Positions 49,460 to 58,940 of a stretch of DNA of 64,000 nt are shown in pieces. The DNA is taken from contig NC_014248.1 in assembly GCF_000196515.1 (NCBI RefSeq), positions 2,287,001 to 2,351,000 of the forward strand. Reading direction: 5' to 3'. The notes beneath the pieces were generated by a model. The model saw nothing but the letters and a program-made list of their open reading frames with translations. It was not told the origin of the DNA and searched no databases. A program made the translations under genes and the position numbers. The DNA comes from 'Nostoc azollae' 0708. Its GTDB lineage: Bacteria > Cyanobacteriota > Cyanobacteriia > Cyanobacteriales > Nostocaceae. How positions within the stretch are numbered: position 1 is the first letter of the stretch; every line of letters begins with the position of its first letter.

Positions 49460-50822
49460 GGGGACTTAAACAAAAGTTAAGAGTAAAAAGGAGTATAATG
49501 GGATTTAGGTGTAGCTTTCACGTTAAAAGAAGCTGATGAAAGAAACCACTGCTGCAGCAATGGCACCATGGTTTGAAAGATGGTGTTAAAGGTTTGATGA
49601 TGTATTTACTCATAAAGCGCAGAAAAGAGAGTTGAGACATGATTTAGGGGGATGATTGGGTGAAAGTGAGAGAAAAAACCTATTTCAAATGGCAGAGAAT
49701 GCCCTAGGGATGACGTACCACCGATTACACCACGTTTTAAATGAAGCACCTTGGTCAAGTTCCCAAGTTAATGACCGTCGCTTAGAGATGATGAACACGT
49801 GTAGTCAGAGGAGAATCACCAGAGGATGTAGCTTAATAATTGATGATTCTGGCCATAGAAAGAAAAAGTGGGAATTTTAGGGATGGAGTAGGAAGAAAAT
49901 GTATTGGAGAAATTGGGAAAAGGGATACTGGAATAGTAGTAGTAACAACACATCTATATGATGGCAGTAAAAGCTTACCATTAGATATAGAGTTAGATCA
50001 CCACGGTGATTCTTTACCCAAAGGGAAACAAGACCCTCTATTTTAGAATAAACCTGAGTTAGGAATTAAATTAATAGATCTGACCTTGAGCCGTGGTTAT
50101 CAACCAGGAATAGTAATTATAGATGCTGGATATGGCCACAATAGCTCTTCCTTATTAAAGATAGAAAATCGGCATTTAAAGTATTGAGGAGGATTAGCTA
50201 AAAATCCCAAAGTCCTTGCCAGTGAACAAGAGGATAGTCCACAAATATTTAGATTAGATGAATTAGCACAAAGTTTACCCCAAGAGGCTTTTACAGAAAT
50301 TCAACTGGAGTTAGATAAACCCAAAACATTATGGGTAGTAACTAAAGAAGTAGAAATATCAGCCTTAACTGGAAAGGGCAATATTGCTATCATCATCAAC
50401 ACTTCTACTTTCTCTCAAGCCACTGATATTGACTACTTTATTACCAACGTTTCTTCATCAATTGTCACACCCCAATGGATAGTTGATATATATTCTCAAA
50501 GAAATTGGGTAGAAGTTGTTTACAGGGAACCCAAGGGATGGTTAGGACTCAACGAATATCAAGTTGGAGATAAAAGTAGTTTACTGCGCCATTTTATTTT
50601 GGTTTTCTGTGCCTACACTTTTATTCTTTGCCATCAGTGGACTGGAGGATTAAGACCAAGGTGGGCTAAGAAACCTTTGAATACTTTTACTGCAGCTTTA
50701 GAACCGTTGAGAACAGCTATATCTTTTCTCTTTATTGATTGGTTGAACTTGAATCCGGACGTGTTTCCTTCTGATCAAGCCAGTTTGGGCTACATTGGGG
50801 CTTGATTTTTGTTTACGTCCCG
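49460..50822 (+). mobile_element. IS701-like element, copy 3, complete ends
   Basis: 1363 bp, ends GGGGACTTAAACAAAA and TTTTGTTTACGTCCCG, flanked by TTAA at 49456-49459 and 50823-50826. The transposase is traceable over its full length: SSSQVNDRRLEMMNTCSQRR, GRKCIGEIGKRDTGIVVVTT, YQPGIVIIDAGYGHNSSSLL, IVTPQWIVDIYSQRNWVEVV and FILVFCAYTFILCHQWTGGL. Breaks include a shift near 49870, a TAG after KQDPLF at 50044 and a TGA near 50186. Confidence 0.88.
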
Positions 50823-50999
50823 TTAATGGTGTGGCGCTAAGGAATTTCATGATTAGTGGCCAAAATTTGAATGCCTAGTAGCACAAGGTATAAATCAAAT
50901 GTCATAACTAATACAGCGTAAGCTTTCCAGCGATTTGGAATGATTGGTTTATTTAAGGCTTGCTGAAAAAGTCATGAAAAAGCAAGAGAAGAATTGACT

Positions 51000-51431
51000 A
51001 TATTACAAACCTATACAGGAACATCAGATGCAGAAGCAATAGAAGCACAAACACTTTTTGAAGTTTGGCTGGCAATACCTCGAAAATCTCGTCCTCCTAA
51101 AGATAATCTTCTCCCACTCAGAATCATTTATATGTCTGGTAACTCTTGAGAAGAAGGTATTGAAGAAAATATCATATAAGGCTTGCCAGTTAGCATATAT
51201 TCTTTGCCTAAAACACTTGCTGATTATTTTAAATTTTGCAACAAAATTGGTCTTGATGTTGTATTGGAAGAATTACACGAATGTTGGCGAGAAAAAAGAG
51301 GCTCAATGGATGAAATATGGTATTATACCAAAATTTATCGAGTACATAATGTAATGCATCCTTATCTAGAATCACTCAAATCACATCAAATAAGCCTATT
51401 AATATCGCTTGTACCTATCCAAGCTAAATAA
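51000..51431 (+). pseudogene. AbiEi-type antitoxin/transcriptional regulator, two nonsense codons
   Basis: One frame reads FEVWLAIPRKSRPPKDNLLP, LRIIYMSGNS, TGA, EEGIEENII, TAA, GLPVSIYSLPKTLADYFKFC, NKIGLDVVLEELHECWREKR and VHNVMHPYLESL. This is the C-terminal half of AbiEi-family proteins of type IV toxin-antitoxin systems (typical IPRKSRPP, YSPAKTLADCFKYRNKIGLDV and MRPYLE motifs). The winged-helix N-terminus is missing beside the IS701-like copy. No AbiEii toxin partner follows. Confidence 0.65.
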
Positions 51432-51501
51432 CCAAAGAATGTAATAGTTCTGGTAATGTAACCTCAATAGCAACTGAACCATCTTTAATAGGATGATAAA
51501 G

Positions 51502-52104
51502 TCACGATTTTGTCGCCCATTTCAAACTATCTTTAGAACTCTTAGCCTTAACTAAATCTTTTAGCCAATCAGCAACTAAAATATCAAACTCTTGAGGAGA
51601 CATTTCCTGTGGAGAAATATGAACTTTTTCTGCATAGTTCTTAATAATTTCATTGGCATCGAGATCATAATCTGCCGATTTATCAAAACTACCAAGTTTT
51701 TCTTCCTTCCACAAATAAAAGTTATCAGGAAAAGCAACGAAGAAAAAGGGAGTATTTGGTATAGCTGAATGTACTAGCAAATTACCTATGATTTCTGTGG
51801 CACGTAGTTGAGCAGATTTTCTCAGTAAAAATATCTTCTTAACCTCTGCTATTAGCTTAATTTTACCTTCAGCATTAAAAATGGCTATAATCGGCGCGAT
51901 GCCTTAATCTAGCACCTTTAATTTCCCATTCTCGCCTGCGTATCATTTCATCAAGGCAAGAGCGGCAGACATTAACTTCTTTACGTACTGGGGAATACCA
52001 AACAGCAGTGATAGCCGTCGGTGAATCTTTTGCAATACATTTTTCTGTTTGAATTTGACAAATATCTTTTAGTATACACCGCTGGGTTCTACTCTTGTAA
52101 TCAT
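51502..52104 (-). pseudogene. Zinc-ribbon protein with nuclease-like C-terminal domain, frameshifted
   Basis: ATG 52104, with AGGAGA just upstream, begins MITRVEP. A 2-base gain gives LKDICQIQTEKCIAKDSPTA, ITAVWYSPVRKEVNVCRSCL and DEMIRRREWEIKGARLR; a second shift at about 51905 leads to APIIAIFNAEGKIKLIAEVK, then the open frame 51780-51502 (FFFVAFPDNFYLWKEEKLGS). The CX6C and CRSC pattern suggests a zinc ribbon. The FNAEGKIKLIAEVK and YLWKE motifs look like the core of a restriction-nuclease-like fold. Family not named. It overlaps the preceding gene. Confidence 0.55.
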
Positions 52105-52107
52105 AGT

Positions 52108-52702
52108 TATTCTCCTGACTTCAATTTATTCGCCAACCACTCAGTTAGTCTATCTCTTGCATCTTCTATTAAGTCTTCTCTATCTTTGGGGTTAAGTACA
52201 GTTTGAAAGGAAGCATTTAAGGTTGTTTCAGCTTCATCTATAAGTATATCAGGCATATCCAGTAAGTATATCAGGCATATCCATGGGTCGCCGATAGCCC
52301 CTGTCGAAACGTTGCATATGTGATAATTCATGAGCTAAACAGGCAGGCTAGTACAGACATTCGGGAACTTGCACTAGAGTTATTACCAGGATAGGCATGT
52401 GCTCCTAAATAAACAACATTTTTATCTTCTATAAAACGTGTTCGAGAACTATTTACTTTTACTTCATCCGTCCGTAATCAGGATTCGATCTTCATCCCCG
52501 CATAAGACTTACTAACCTTCAATACAAGATTGTATTTGTCTATGGCTTAACCCGTTACGATTTCTTTGTCCTCAGAAAAGTGAGTGACATATATGATAAA
52601 ACTACCGCCGGATAAAGAAGCAGAAGCTTTAATTATTTTTTTAACTACATGATGTCCGCAAGACAACTCATAACGAATAAGGAGTTGAGACTTATCGGCC
52701 AT
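52108..52702 (-). pseudogene. HELSH-motif metallopeptidase-like protein, decayed
   Basis: ATG 52702 opens MADKSQLLIRYELSCGHHVV. The frame carries TAA (after KEIVTG) and TGA (after MKIES), yet continues DEVKVNSSRTRFIEDKNVVY and LGAHAYPGNNSSASSRMSVL. A small insertion then shifts the frame before AHELSHMQRFDRGYRRPMDM, and a 22-bp tandem duplication at 52232-52277 shifts it again before IDEAETTLNASFQTVL and REDLIEDARDRLTEWLANKL. HELSH is a zinc-peptidase HEXXH motif. The N-terminal GHHVV and basic segments have no named match. Confidence 0.55.
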
Positions 52703-52715
52703 CTGATATTTTTTA

Positions 52716-53003
52716 TCAAAAATGTGTTCCTAAACTCTGCCCGTAAATCACCTCAATATTGCTACCAAATTCCAATTTATCTAAGGATTCTGTGAAAAAC
52801 ACAAAACCCTTATAGGCCGTCACGTACTTATATATTTTCGTAAAATAACCTTCACTGGTGACAATAACAAGTGGCTCTTTACTCTTGGAGAGAATATTTA
52901 AAAAATTCTCTAATTTTACACATACACCAGTACCTCTATGAGTGAAAAGACTTCCACCAATACCAGCAGGTTGAGTAACTGCGTCACCACTGTAATAAGT
53001 CAT
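52716..53003 (-). CDS. Hypothetical 95-residue protein, first gene of the HELSH cluster
   Basis: Open frame MTYYSGDAVTQPAGIGGSLF to IEVIYGQSLGTHF, predicted mostly beta-strand, no membrane segment or signal peptide. It ends 13 bp before the HELSH-type gene on the same strand. Unlike its two followers it has no visible lesion. Family not recognised; Gly-rich N-terminus and the VIVTSEGYFTKIYKYVTAYK region might help a profile search. Confidence 0.6.
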   Translation of the reverse strand: MTYYSGDAVTQPAGIGGSLFTHRGTGVCVKLENFLNILSKSKEPLVIVTSEGYFTKIYKYVTAYKGFVFFTESLDKLEFGSNIEVIYGQSLGTHF

Positions 53004-53042
53004 TTGGCGCTAAGTTTTACTTATGTAATTGACCTGCTGATT

Positions 53043-53456
53043 TTAAACTTTAGTTTTAATTACTGGCTGTGAAGTTTGTAACGTTTGGGGTAAACTCCAA
53101 TCTGGACGCAGTTTAGCTGCTTGACGTAAATAAATGTGGTGAATGGGTGCTGAAGTTGGTAAATTGGCGTGAATTAAAAAGCGGACGCAACGCTGTAGAC
53201 TACCTTCAACATGCATTTGCTGGACATCCAACATAGCTACACTGTCCCATAAAGGACGACTGCGAGCGATCGCGGCGGGAAAAATAGCGTCTATGTCCTG
53301 TGTGACGGAAAAAGTCACGCTAATCATGTCTTCGGGTTGAATGTTATTTCTCTTTTCCAGTTCATCCAGTAATTCTGTTACTGCTTCTCGAACTGCTTCT
53401 ACACTATTTTCTGCAACAGTTGTTGCACCACGAATCGCCCGCATTTGCCATTCCAC
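53043..53456 (-). CDS. aroH: Chorismate mutase, AroH type
   Basis: Rearranges chorismate to prephenate for phenylalanine and tyrosine synthesis. 137 residues, the size of monofunctional trimeric B. subtilis-type AroH. Family marks: RAIRGATTVAENSVEAVREA, DMISVTFSVTQDIDAIFPAA, RPLWDSVAML and RCVRFLIHANLP. A strong AAGGAGG (minus strand, 53470-53464) favours the GTG at 53456 (start MEWQMRAIRG) over the TTG at 53462. sppA lies upstream on the same strand, 105 bp away, so they could be cotranscribed. Confidence 0.92.
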   Translation of the reverse strand: MEWQMRAIRGATTVAENSVEAVREAVTELLDELEKRNNIQPEDMISVTFSVTQDIDAIFPAAIARSRPLWDSVAMLDVQQMHVEGSLQRCVRFLIHANLPTSAPIHHIYLRQAAKLRPDWSLPQTLQTSQPVIKTKV

Positions 53457-53560
53457 TTGCAAAATCCTCCTTAATTAGTAATTAGTCATTAGTCATCTGA
53501 TCAGTCAGTTGTCAACTTTTGGTTTTTATCACTGACCATTGACCACTGACTACTCACTCT

Positions 53561-54382
53561 CTAGGGTCTATATAACCACAAGGGTAAACCACTTGTAGAG
53601 ACTTCGAATTCAAGCCAATCAATTCCAGCCCTGATTCCTGATTTTGTCTGACGACTACCAGGTAGAACTCGACTCAACAATGGTTTACGTTCTTCTAGCG
53701 TATAACAAGGAGTTTTTTCTGGATCAAGTCCGACTAATTCCGCTGTCCAGCGACGTGCATCTTCTTCTGTTCCCAGACGGTCTACAACTCCCAATTCTAC
53801 CGCTTGTTCTCCAGTGAAAATCCGTCCGTCAGCAAAGCCTTTCACAGTTTCTACAGCTAAGTAACGTGCTTCAGCGATAGTTTGTACAAACTGCTGATAG
53901 CTGACATCAATTAATTGTTGCAGGATATTCTCTTCTGCTTCTGTTAGTTCTCTGTCAAAAGACAAAATATCTTTGTAAGGCCCAGACTTAATCACTTTAA
54001 AGGAAACACCGACTTTTTCCAGTAGGCGTTCTAAGTTATTCCCACGTAAAATCACGCCTATGCTGCCTGTGATTGTGCCTGGGTTGGACATAATGTGTTC
54101 TGCTCCCATACCGATATAAACACCCCCAGAAGCCGATATATTGCCAAAACTAGCAACGATTTTAGTTTTTTTACCTAATCGCTTCAGGGCGCTGTAGATT
54201 TCTTGAGAGTCTCCCACTGTACCACCAGGACTATCAATGCGTAGCAGTAAACCAGGAAATTTCTTTTCTTCTACAGTTTTTAGGGCTTCTAACACTCGCG
54301 TGCGGGTAGCGCCTGCGATCACACCAGTAATTTCAATCCGCGCAATTTGTTTACGAAACTTGGGTTTAAAGGGCCAAACCAT
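53561..54382 (-). CDS. sppA: Signal peptide peptidase SppA (36K type)
   Basis: Membrane-associated serine protease that degrades cleaved signal peptides; some cyanobacterial SppA act in light acclimation. 273 residues. The S49 core has VIAGATRTRVLEALK, LLLRIDSPGGTVGDSQEIY, the nucleophile serine in FGNISASGGVYIGMGA and the general-base lysine in SGPYKDILS. I chose ATG 54382 (MVWPFKPKFRKQ, with a basic, non-cleaved start); the GTG at 54397 would add MIRLL. No N-terminal membrane anchor is visible, as in several short cyanobacterial SppA proteins. Confidence 0.92.
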   Translation of the reverse strand: MVWPFKPKFRKQIARIEITGVIAGATRTRVLEALKTVEEKKFPGLLLRIDSPGGTVGDSQEIYSALKRLGKKTKIVASFGNISASGGVYIGMGAEHIMSNPGTITGSIGVILRGNNLERLLEKVGVSFKVIKSGPYKDILSFDRELTEAEENILQQLIDVSYQQFVQTIAEARYLAVETVKGFADGRIFTGEQAVELGVVDRLGTEEDARRWTAELVGLDPEKTPCYTLEERKPLLSRVLPGSRQTKSGIRAGIDWLEFEVSTSGLPLWLYRP

Positions 54383-54815
54383 GAGTAATCTAATCACTTA
54401 TTAATAAATTTAATATAAAATGCCTAACGGTCAGATGACCTCGTTCAATCTGTTAAGAAAAGTGCTTAACCATGAAATTCTTTAGAATCTTAAGGAAAAT
54501 TTTAGATTTTGTATATAGTTTGATTTGCTATCCTTCTTCATGAACGTAAATTCTCATATTCCCCCAGACTAGGATTAAAATAATTGCAGGCAAGCAAAAT
54601 TTAATCACCTCAATACAGAAATCTGGTGCTAGTAAATAATAAATTTCATTAGAGAGTGTAGTCTTTAGTAGCTAGTAACTAATGAGTGATTTTCTTTTAG
54701 GTGGATAAAATTTTAGCCATAGCAACTCTGAATCTGAGTTAGAAACAGCAACACAGTTTATTTTGAGTTAGGTTAATTGATCCGGCACCTAAGAATAGCT
54801 AGGGCAAATGTGTAA
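54383..54815. other. Intergenic region between sppA and a small membrane protein gene
   Basis: 433 bp, AT-rich. It should contain the sppA promoter. I see no ORF, inverted repeat or IS end. Confidence 0.45.
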
Positions 54816-55112
54816 TTAGGAATCAATGCGGAGAATTTGATATCGGTAGTAAGCATAAATATCAAATAAACCGCCTACAAAACCAGAAGTCAAACTAATC
54901 ACAAATAAACCATTCATGGGACTCCCAGTACCAAAGGTTGCGAGGAAATGGAAAATCTGAGTAGGAATATCCTCAGTTAAGCCTTGTAAGACTGGAACGT
55001 AAACGGAAAGGCACAAAAATACCAGCGTACTGCCCACGAAGAAGATAGGGGCAATAAAACTGAAAATAGTAGTAAGTAGGAGTGATCGGAGAAAATTAGT
55101 AAATATGCTCAT
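54816..55112 (-). CDS. Small conserved membrane protein
   Basis: 98 residues with two or three membrane helices (about 10-42 SLLLTTIFSFIAPIFFVGST, and about 70-88 LFVISLTSGFVGGLFDIYAY). The loop PVLQGLTEDIPTQIFHFLAT is the most conserved-looking part. No signal peptide. I believe it is a cyanobacterial protein of unknown function; the family is not named. Stands alone. Confidence 0.65.
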   Translation of the reverse strand: MSIFTNFLRSLLLTTIFSFIAPIFFVGSTLVFLCLSVYVPVLQGLTEDIPTQIFHFLATFGTGSPMNGLFVISLTSGFVGGLFDIYAYYRYQILRIDS

Positions 55113-55511
55113 TAGCAGGCAAGCTCCGGAAGTAACGTAGACAATGACAGAACATTTACACGTCCATCTCTACAATACTGGTGATCGCTCATGAACGGTG
55201 AATCTGTCAAAAATCTTAAGTTTTCATTAAAAGCAACGGTTAATAGTTCCCACAAATGATGGGTTAATTTCAACCACTTCTAAACCGCGAAACCCTTGAT
55301 AAATTAGGGTTATACTTAGAAAGTATGAATTGAAATGGGATTTGCTGAGCTGAAAAGCGAGCTTAATTTTCCGAGAGATTCTTTAAGTTAAGTTAACCTT
55401 TACTCAAAAAGCCATAGTAATCAGAGAATGAAGAAAGTTGATGATGATATATGACAAATGACCAATGACTTTCGCTATTCTTAAAGCAGTTACCGAGTTC
55501 ACTAGAGAACA
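55113..55511. other. Intergenic region upstream of the MlaE-type gene
   Basis: 399 bp. Nothing recognisable except promoters expected for the divergent genes on either side. Confidence 0.4.
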
Positions 55512-56309
55512 TTGAGCCAGACTATATCTAAATCCAGTTTAGGTACGTGGAGTCAGCGATTGCTGGCAGCGATTCTTTTAGGTGGACAAGTAATAGTTCA
55601 TCTAATGAAAGGTAAAATCCATCGACGTAACACCTTAGAACAATTAGCCGCAGTAGGGCCAGACTCCCTGTTTATAGCCTTATTGACAGCCGTTTTTGTC
55701 GGAGCAGTATTTACCATTCAGGTAGCGCGGGAGTTTATCAACTTTGGTGCAGGAAACCTGGTGGGGGGGGTACTTGCAGTAGCATTGACCAGAGAACTCA
55801 CACCTGTGTTGACAGCAGTAATTTTAGCAGGACGGGTCGGGTCTGCCTTTGCCGCAGAAATTGGCACAATGCGAGTTACAGAGCAAATAGATGCTCTATT
55901 AATTTTAAAAACTGATCCAATTGATTACCTAGTTATTCCCCGCATCATCGCTTGTTTATTGATGCTGCCTATATTAACTCTTCTGTCTTTACTGGCCGGG
56001 ATGTTTGGGGGATTGATAATTGCTACCCACATTTACAACCTATCAGACACAGTCTTTTTAGACTCAGCCCGTAACTTTCTCGACATCTGGGATATTTGTA
56101 GCGCCATGATCAAAGCAGGCTGCTTTGGCGTTTTAATCGCCATCATTGGCTGTAGTTGGGGTTTAACAACCACAGGAGGAGCAAAAGGTGTAGGTCAATC
56201 AACGACAACGGCTGTTGTTACAGCCTTGCTAATAATCTTTATCAGCAACTTTTTCCTTTCTTGGTTAATGTTTCAGGAAACCGGTGGTGGATTGACTCCA
56301 GCGCTGTGA
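55512..56309 (+). CDS. mlaE: MlaE/YrbE-type lipid ABC transporter permease
   Basis: 265 residues with about five membrane helices. The MlaE family marks are clear: ERR-like region VAREFINFGAGNLVGGVLAV, the ELTPVLTAVILAGRVGSAFAAE motif, DPIDYLVIPRIIACLLMLP, and a C-terminal GVGQSTTTAVVTALL. These permeases move lipids between the inner and outer membranes. Start is TTG 55512, preserving MSQTISKSSLGTWSQRL; no strong Shine-Dalgarno. DUF3119 and DUF3086 genes follow on the same strand, an arrangement I recall from cyanobacteria, and may share the transcript. Confidence 0.88.
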   Translation: MSQTISKSSLGTWSQRLLAAILLGGQVIVHLMKGKIHRRNTLEQLAAVGPDSLFIALLTAVFVGAVFTIQVAREFINFGAGNLVGGVLAVALTRELTPVLTAVILAGRVGSAFAAEIGTMRVTEQIDALLILKTDPIDYLVIPRIIACLLMLPILTLLSLLAGMFGGLIIATHIYNLSDTVFLDSARNFLDIWDICSAMIKAGCFGVLIAIIGCSWGLTTTGGAKGVGQSTTTAVVTALLIIFISNFFLSWLMFQETGGGLTPAL

Positions 56310-56411
56310 AGGAAAAAGGGTGTAGGGGAGAGAAAATTTAAAATTTAAGATTAATATACTCTGCCCCATGCCCCATGCCCCATGCCCAATACTTTTTTTA
56401 CCAAACACAAT

Positions 56412-56798
56412 ATGAAGAGTTCATTTACCCCTAACACCACTTCAACAGTGGAACTCAAGCCTACTTACAATATCCCTCTCGTCTTAGTGCTTGGTTCAAT
56501 TCCACTGATATTAGTACAACCCTGGGTAGGAGGAGTTTTCGCACTGCTGGGATTATTTTTGATGTTGCAAGCTGTAACACTGCGATTCCAATTTACAGCT
56601 ACTGACTTTGAACTTTATCGGGGCGAAAAACTAATTCGGCTTTTTCCTTACCGAGAATGGCAAAACTGGCGAATTTTCTGGAATAGAGTTCCCATCCTGT
56701 TTTATTTTAAAGAAATCAACAGCATTCACTTTTTACCAATTTTATTTGACCCTAACACCTTAAAATCTTGCTTGGAAGAGCGTTGTCCACGTATTTAG
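56412..56798 (+). CDS. DUF3119 family membrane protein
   Basis: About 128 residues with two close membrane helices (PLVLVLGSIPLILVQPW and GGVFALLGLFLMLQAVTLRF) and a small PH-like C-terminal part (FTATDFELYRGEKLIRLFPY, WQNWRIFWNRVPILFYF, LPILFDPNTLKSCLEERCP). DUF3119 proteins are restricted to oxygenic phototrophs; their role is unknown, with the next gene DUF3086 frequently adjacent. I use the ATG at 56412; the upstream ATG at 56382 adds a segment that reads like spacer sequence. The MlaE gene ends 102 bp upstream. Confidence 0.85.
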   Translation: MKSSFTPNTTSTVELKPTYNIPLVLVLGSIPLILVQPWVGGVFALLGLFLMLQAVTLRFQFTATDFELYRGEKLIRLFPYREWQNWRIFWNRVPILFYFKEINSIHFLPILFDPNTLKSCLEERCPRI

Positions 56799-56950
56799 TC
56801 AGTATTCAGCGGAAAAAGGCAGAAGAAAGATAAATATTGATTCTCCCCCTACAGGCTAAAGGCTACAGCCTACAGCCTTACTCCCCTATCCCTAACTCCC
56901 CTATCCCTACCTTCGATCTATTAGCACTATTAGGAATAACAGTATTTTTT

Positions 56951-58201
56951 ATGAACCCAGAGGAATCTCAAACTCCAAAACCAATTGATGAATGGTGGGA
57001 AGAAACACCAGAACAATGTTCTACAGGTCTATCTACTGATTCAGAACCAAAAACAGAAGCACCAACGCTATTAGATGAACTACTAGAAGATACTGTTATT
57101 GAGTCAGCTATCACCGTTACAGAACCGCAAGAACAGGAAATAGTATCAGCACAAGAGTCTAGTGAAGTAAAAACTGGGGTGTTGGAGTCAGAATTAGAAC
57201 TTAATTCACTATATGCACAGGCAGCGCAACGAGTGACTGAGTTGCAAGTAACTGAAGCAGATTTGAAAACAGAAATATCCCAGCTACAAATTACCTACAA
57301 AACTCTCCAGGGACAAGTGAGTGAAACGCAAACTGCACTCTCGAAAATGCTGCAAGAGTCCCTAGCACTTTTAGAACAACGGAAGCAAACCCTGCAAATT
57401 TCTGTAGAACAACTCGAACGAAGACAAGAACGCATTCGAAATGAAATGCGAACTACTTTTGCGGGAACATCTCAAGATTTGGCAATTCGGGTACAGGGTT
57501 TTAAAGACTATCTGACAGGTAGCTTACAAGATTTGGCTGCAGCAGCAGAGCAATTGCAACTTGTACCAGTGACTGTCAAGGAAAGAGAGAAACCAGCAGT
57601 CAAAGAAGCTAAACCTGTTGAACAACAGTCTGCGACCCTGCAATTAGCCCAACAACAGTTTCAAGATACGACAAAACAAATTCGCCGTTTAATTGATCAA
57701 TATCGCAACCAGCCTGATTATTATGGACCTGCATGGCAATTACGCCGTACCTTTGAACCTGTTCATGCAGAAAGAGTCTCTAATTGGTTTTTTACCTTGG
57801 GGGGACGGGGTGCTTTACGGACGATGGGTAGCAGGTTACAGAATATTTTAATTGCTTCGGCGGCGATTTCGATCTTAAATAAACTGTATGGTGATCGCGT
57901 GCGGACCCTAATTTTAGCTAATAGCCCAGAACGTTTGGGTGAATGGCGACGCGGTTTACAAGATTGTCTGGGAATTGACCGCCCAGACTTTGGACCAGAC
58001 AGAGGGGTAGTTTTATTTGAATCAGCAACAGCTTTAGGACAAAAAGCAGACAGATTAGTTAAAGCCAATCAAATGCCTTTAATTATTATTGATGATTCGG
58101 AAGAGCAAATTAGTTTAGGATTACTACAATTTCCCCTTTGGTTAGCTTTTACCCCAGATCCCAAAATGATGCGAGACAGGGGTTTTGATGATGAATTTTA
58201 A
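56951..58201 (+). CDS. DUF3086 domain protein with long coiled coil
   Basis: About 416 residues. An acidic N-terminus (EESQTPKPIDEWWEETPEQ) leads to a coiled-coil region (about 95-200, VTELQVTEADLKTEISQLQI, LALLEQRKQTLQISVEQLER) and a C-terminal globular DUF3086 domain (about 225-415, KQIRRLIDQYRNQPDYYG, GGRGALRTMGSRLQNILIAS, LIIIDDSEEQISLGLLQFPL). The family is cyanobacterial and uncharacterised. ATG 56951 is used; 38 codons upstream, from 56837, contain repeat-derived PYSPIPNSPIP. The last residues RGFDDEF precede plsY by 58 bp. Confidence 0.85.
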   Translation: MNPEESQTPKPIDEWWEETPEQCSTGLSTDSEPKTEAPTLLDELLEDTVIESAITVTEPQEQEIVSAQESSEVKTGVLESELELNSLYAQAAQRVTELQVTEADLKTEISQLQITYKTLQGQVSETQTALSKMLQESLALLEQRKQTLQISVEQLERRQERIRNEMRTTFAGTSQDLAIRVQGFKDYLTGSLQDLAAAAEQLQLVPVTVKEREKPAVKEAKPVEQQSATLQLAQQQFQDTTKQIRRLIDQYRNQPDYYGPAWQLRRTFEPVHAERVSNWFFTLGGRGALRTMGSRLQNILIASAAISILNKLYGDRVRTLILANSPERLGEWRRGLQDCLGIDRPDFGPDRGVVLFESATALGQKADRLVKANQMPLIIIDDSEEQISLGLLQFPLWLAFTPDPKMMRDRGFDDEF

Positions 58202-58259
58202 TTAATCATAGGGCATTAGGCATTGGGTTAAGTTTTTAAATTTTGAATTTTGAATTGTT

Positions 58260-58940
58260 ATGGCTATTTGGTTAACTTTGTGTGGGGCTGTTGTTTTATT
58301 AGCTTACCTATTGGGATCTTTTGCCACTGGGTATATTGCTGGAAAGGTGTTAAAGGGTATTGATATTCGGGAAATTGGTTCTGGTTCTACTGGTGCAACA
58401 AATGTACTCAGAACTTTGGGGAAAGTTCCTGGGGCTTTTGTATTATTGATTGATTGCTTGAAGGGAGTTTTAGCAATAACTTTTGTTTACTTCTTGTTCA
58501 ACTGTGACTGGGGGCAAAATCTGATTCCCACAACAGTAGATGTGCGATTATGGCAACCTTGGTTAGTTACTTTAGTTGGGTTAGCTGCCATGTTGGGACA
58601 CAGCAAATCTATTTTTTTAGGTTTTACTGGTGGTAAGTCCGTTGCTACTAGTTTGGGTGTTTTGTTAGCCATAAGTTGGCAAGTCGGTTTAGCAACATTG
58701 GGAATATTTGCTGTGGTATTTGCCATATCCAGAATTGTCTCTTTAAGTTCTATTTCAGGTGCTGTTGCTGTTTCTATTTTCATGGTAGTTTTCCACCAAT
58801 CCTTAGCATATATTCTGTTCAGTATTGCTGGTGGTTTATATATTATAATTCGCCATCATAGTAATATTGAGCGTATTTTGGCTGGTATTGAACCCAAAAT
58901 TGGGCAGAAAGTGGGCAACGAACCAGAACAAACTGCATAG
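58260..58940 (+). CDS. plsY: Acyl-phosphate:glycerol-3-phosphate acyltransferase PlsY
   Basis: Inner-membrane enzyme that transfers an acyl group from acyl-phosphate to the 1-position of glycerol-3-phosphate, starting phospholipid synthesis. 226 residues, several membrane helices. The three conserved motifs are present: GSFATGYIAGKVLKGIDIRE with GSGSTGATNVLR, AAMLGHSKSIFLGFTGGKSV, and SGAVAVSIFM near the third. It follows DUF3086 on the same strand and may be part of the same unit. The last ~15 residues (PKIGQKVGNEPEQTA) are variable. Confidence 0.92.
   Translation: MAIWLTLCGAVVLLAYLLGSFATGYIAGKVLKGIDIREIGSGSTGATNVLRTLGKVPGAFVLLIDCLKGVLAITFVYFLFNCDWGQNLIPTTVDVRLWQPWLVTLVGLAAMLGHSKSIFLGFTGGKSVATSLGVLLAISWQVGLATLGIFAVVFAISRIVSLSSISGAVAVSIFMVVFHQSLAYILFSIAGGLYIIIRHHSNIERILAGIEPKIGQKVGNEPEQTA

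Noticed and set aside
55440-55511. Short ORF MTFAILKAVTEFTREH before the MlaE gene
   Set aside because: Sixteen codons, no ribosome site and overlapping the likely TTG start; more likely leader sequence.
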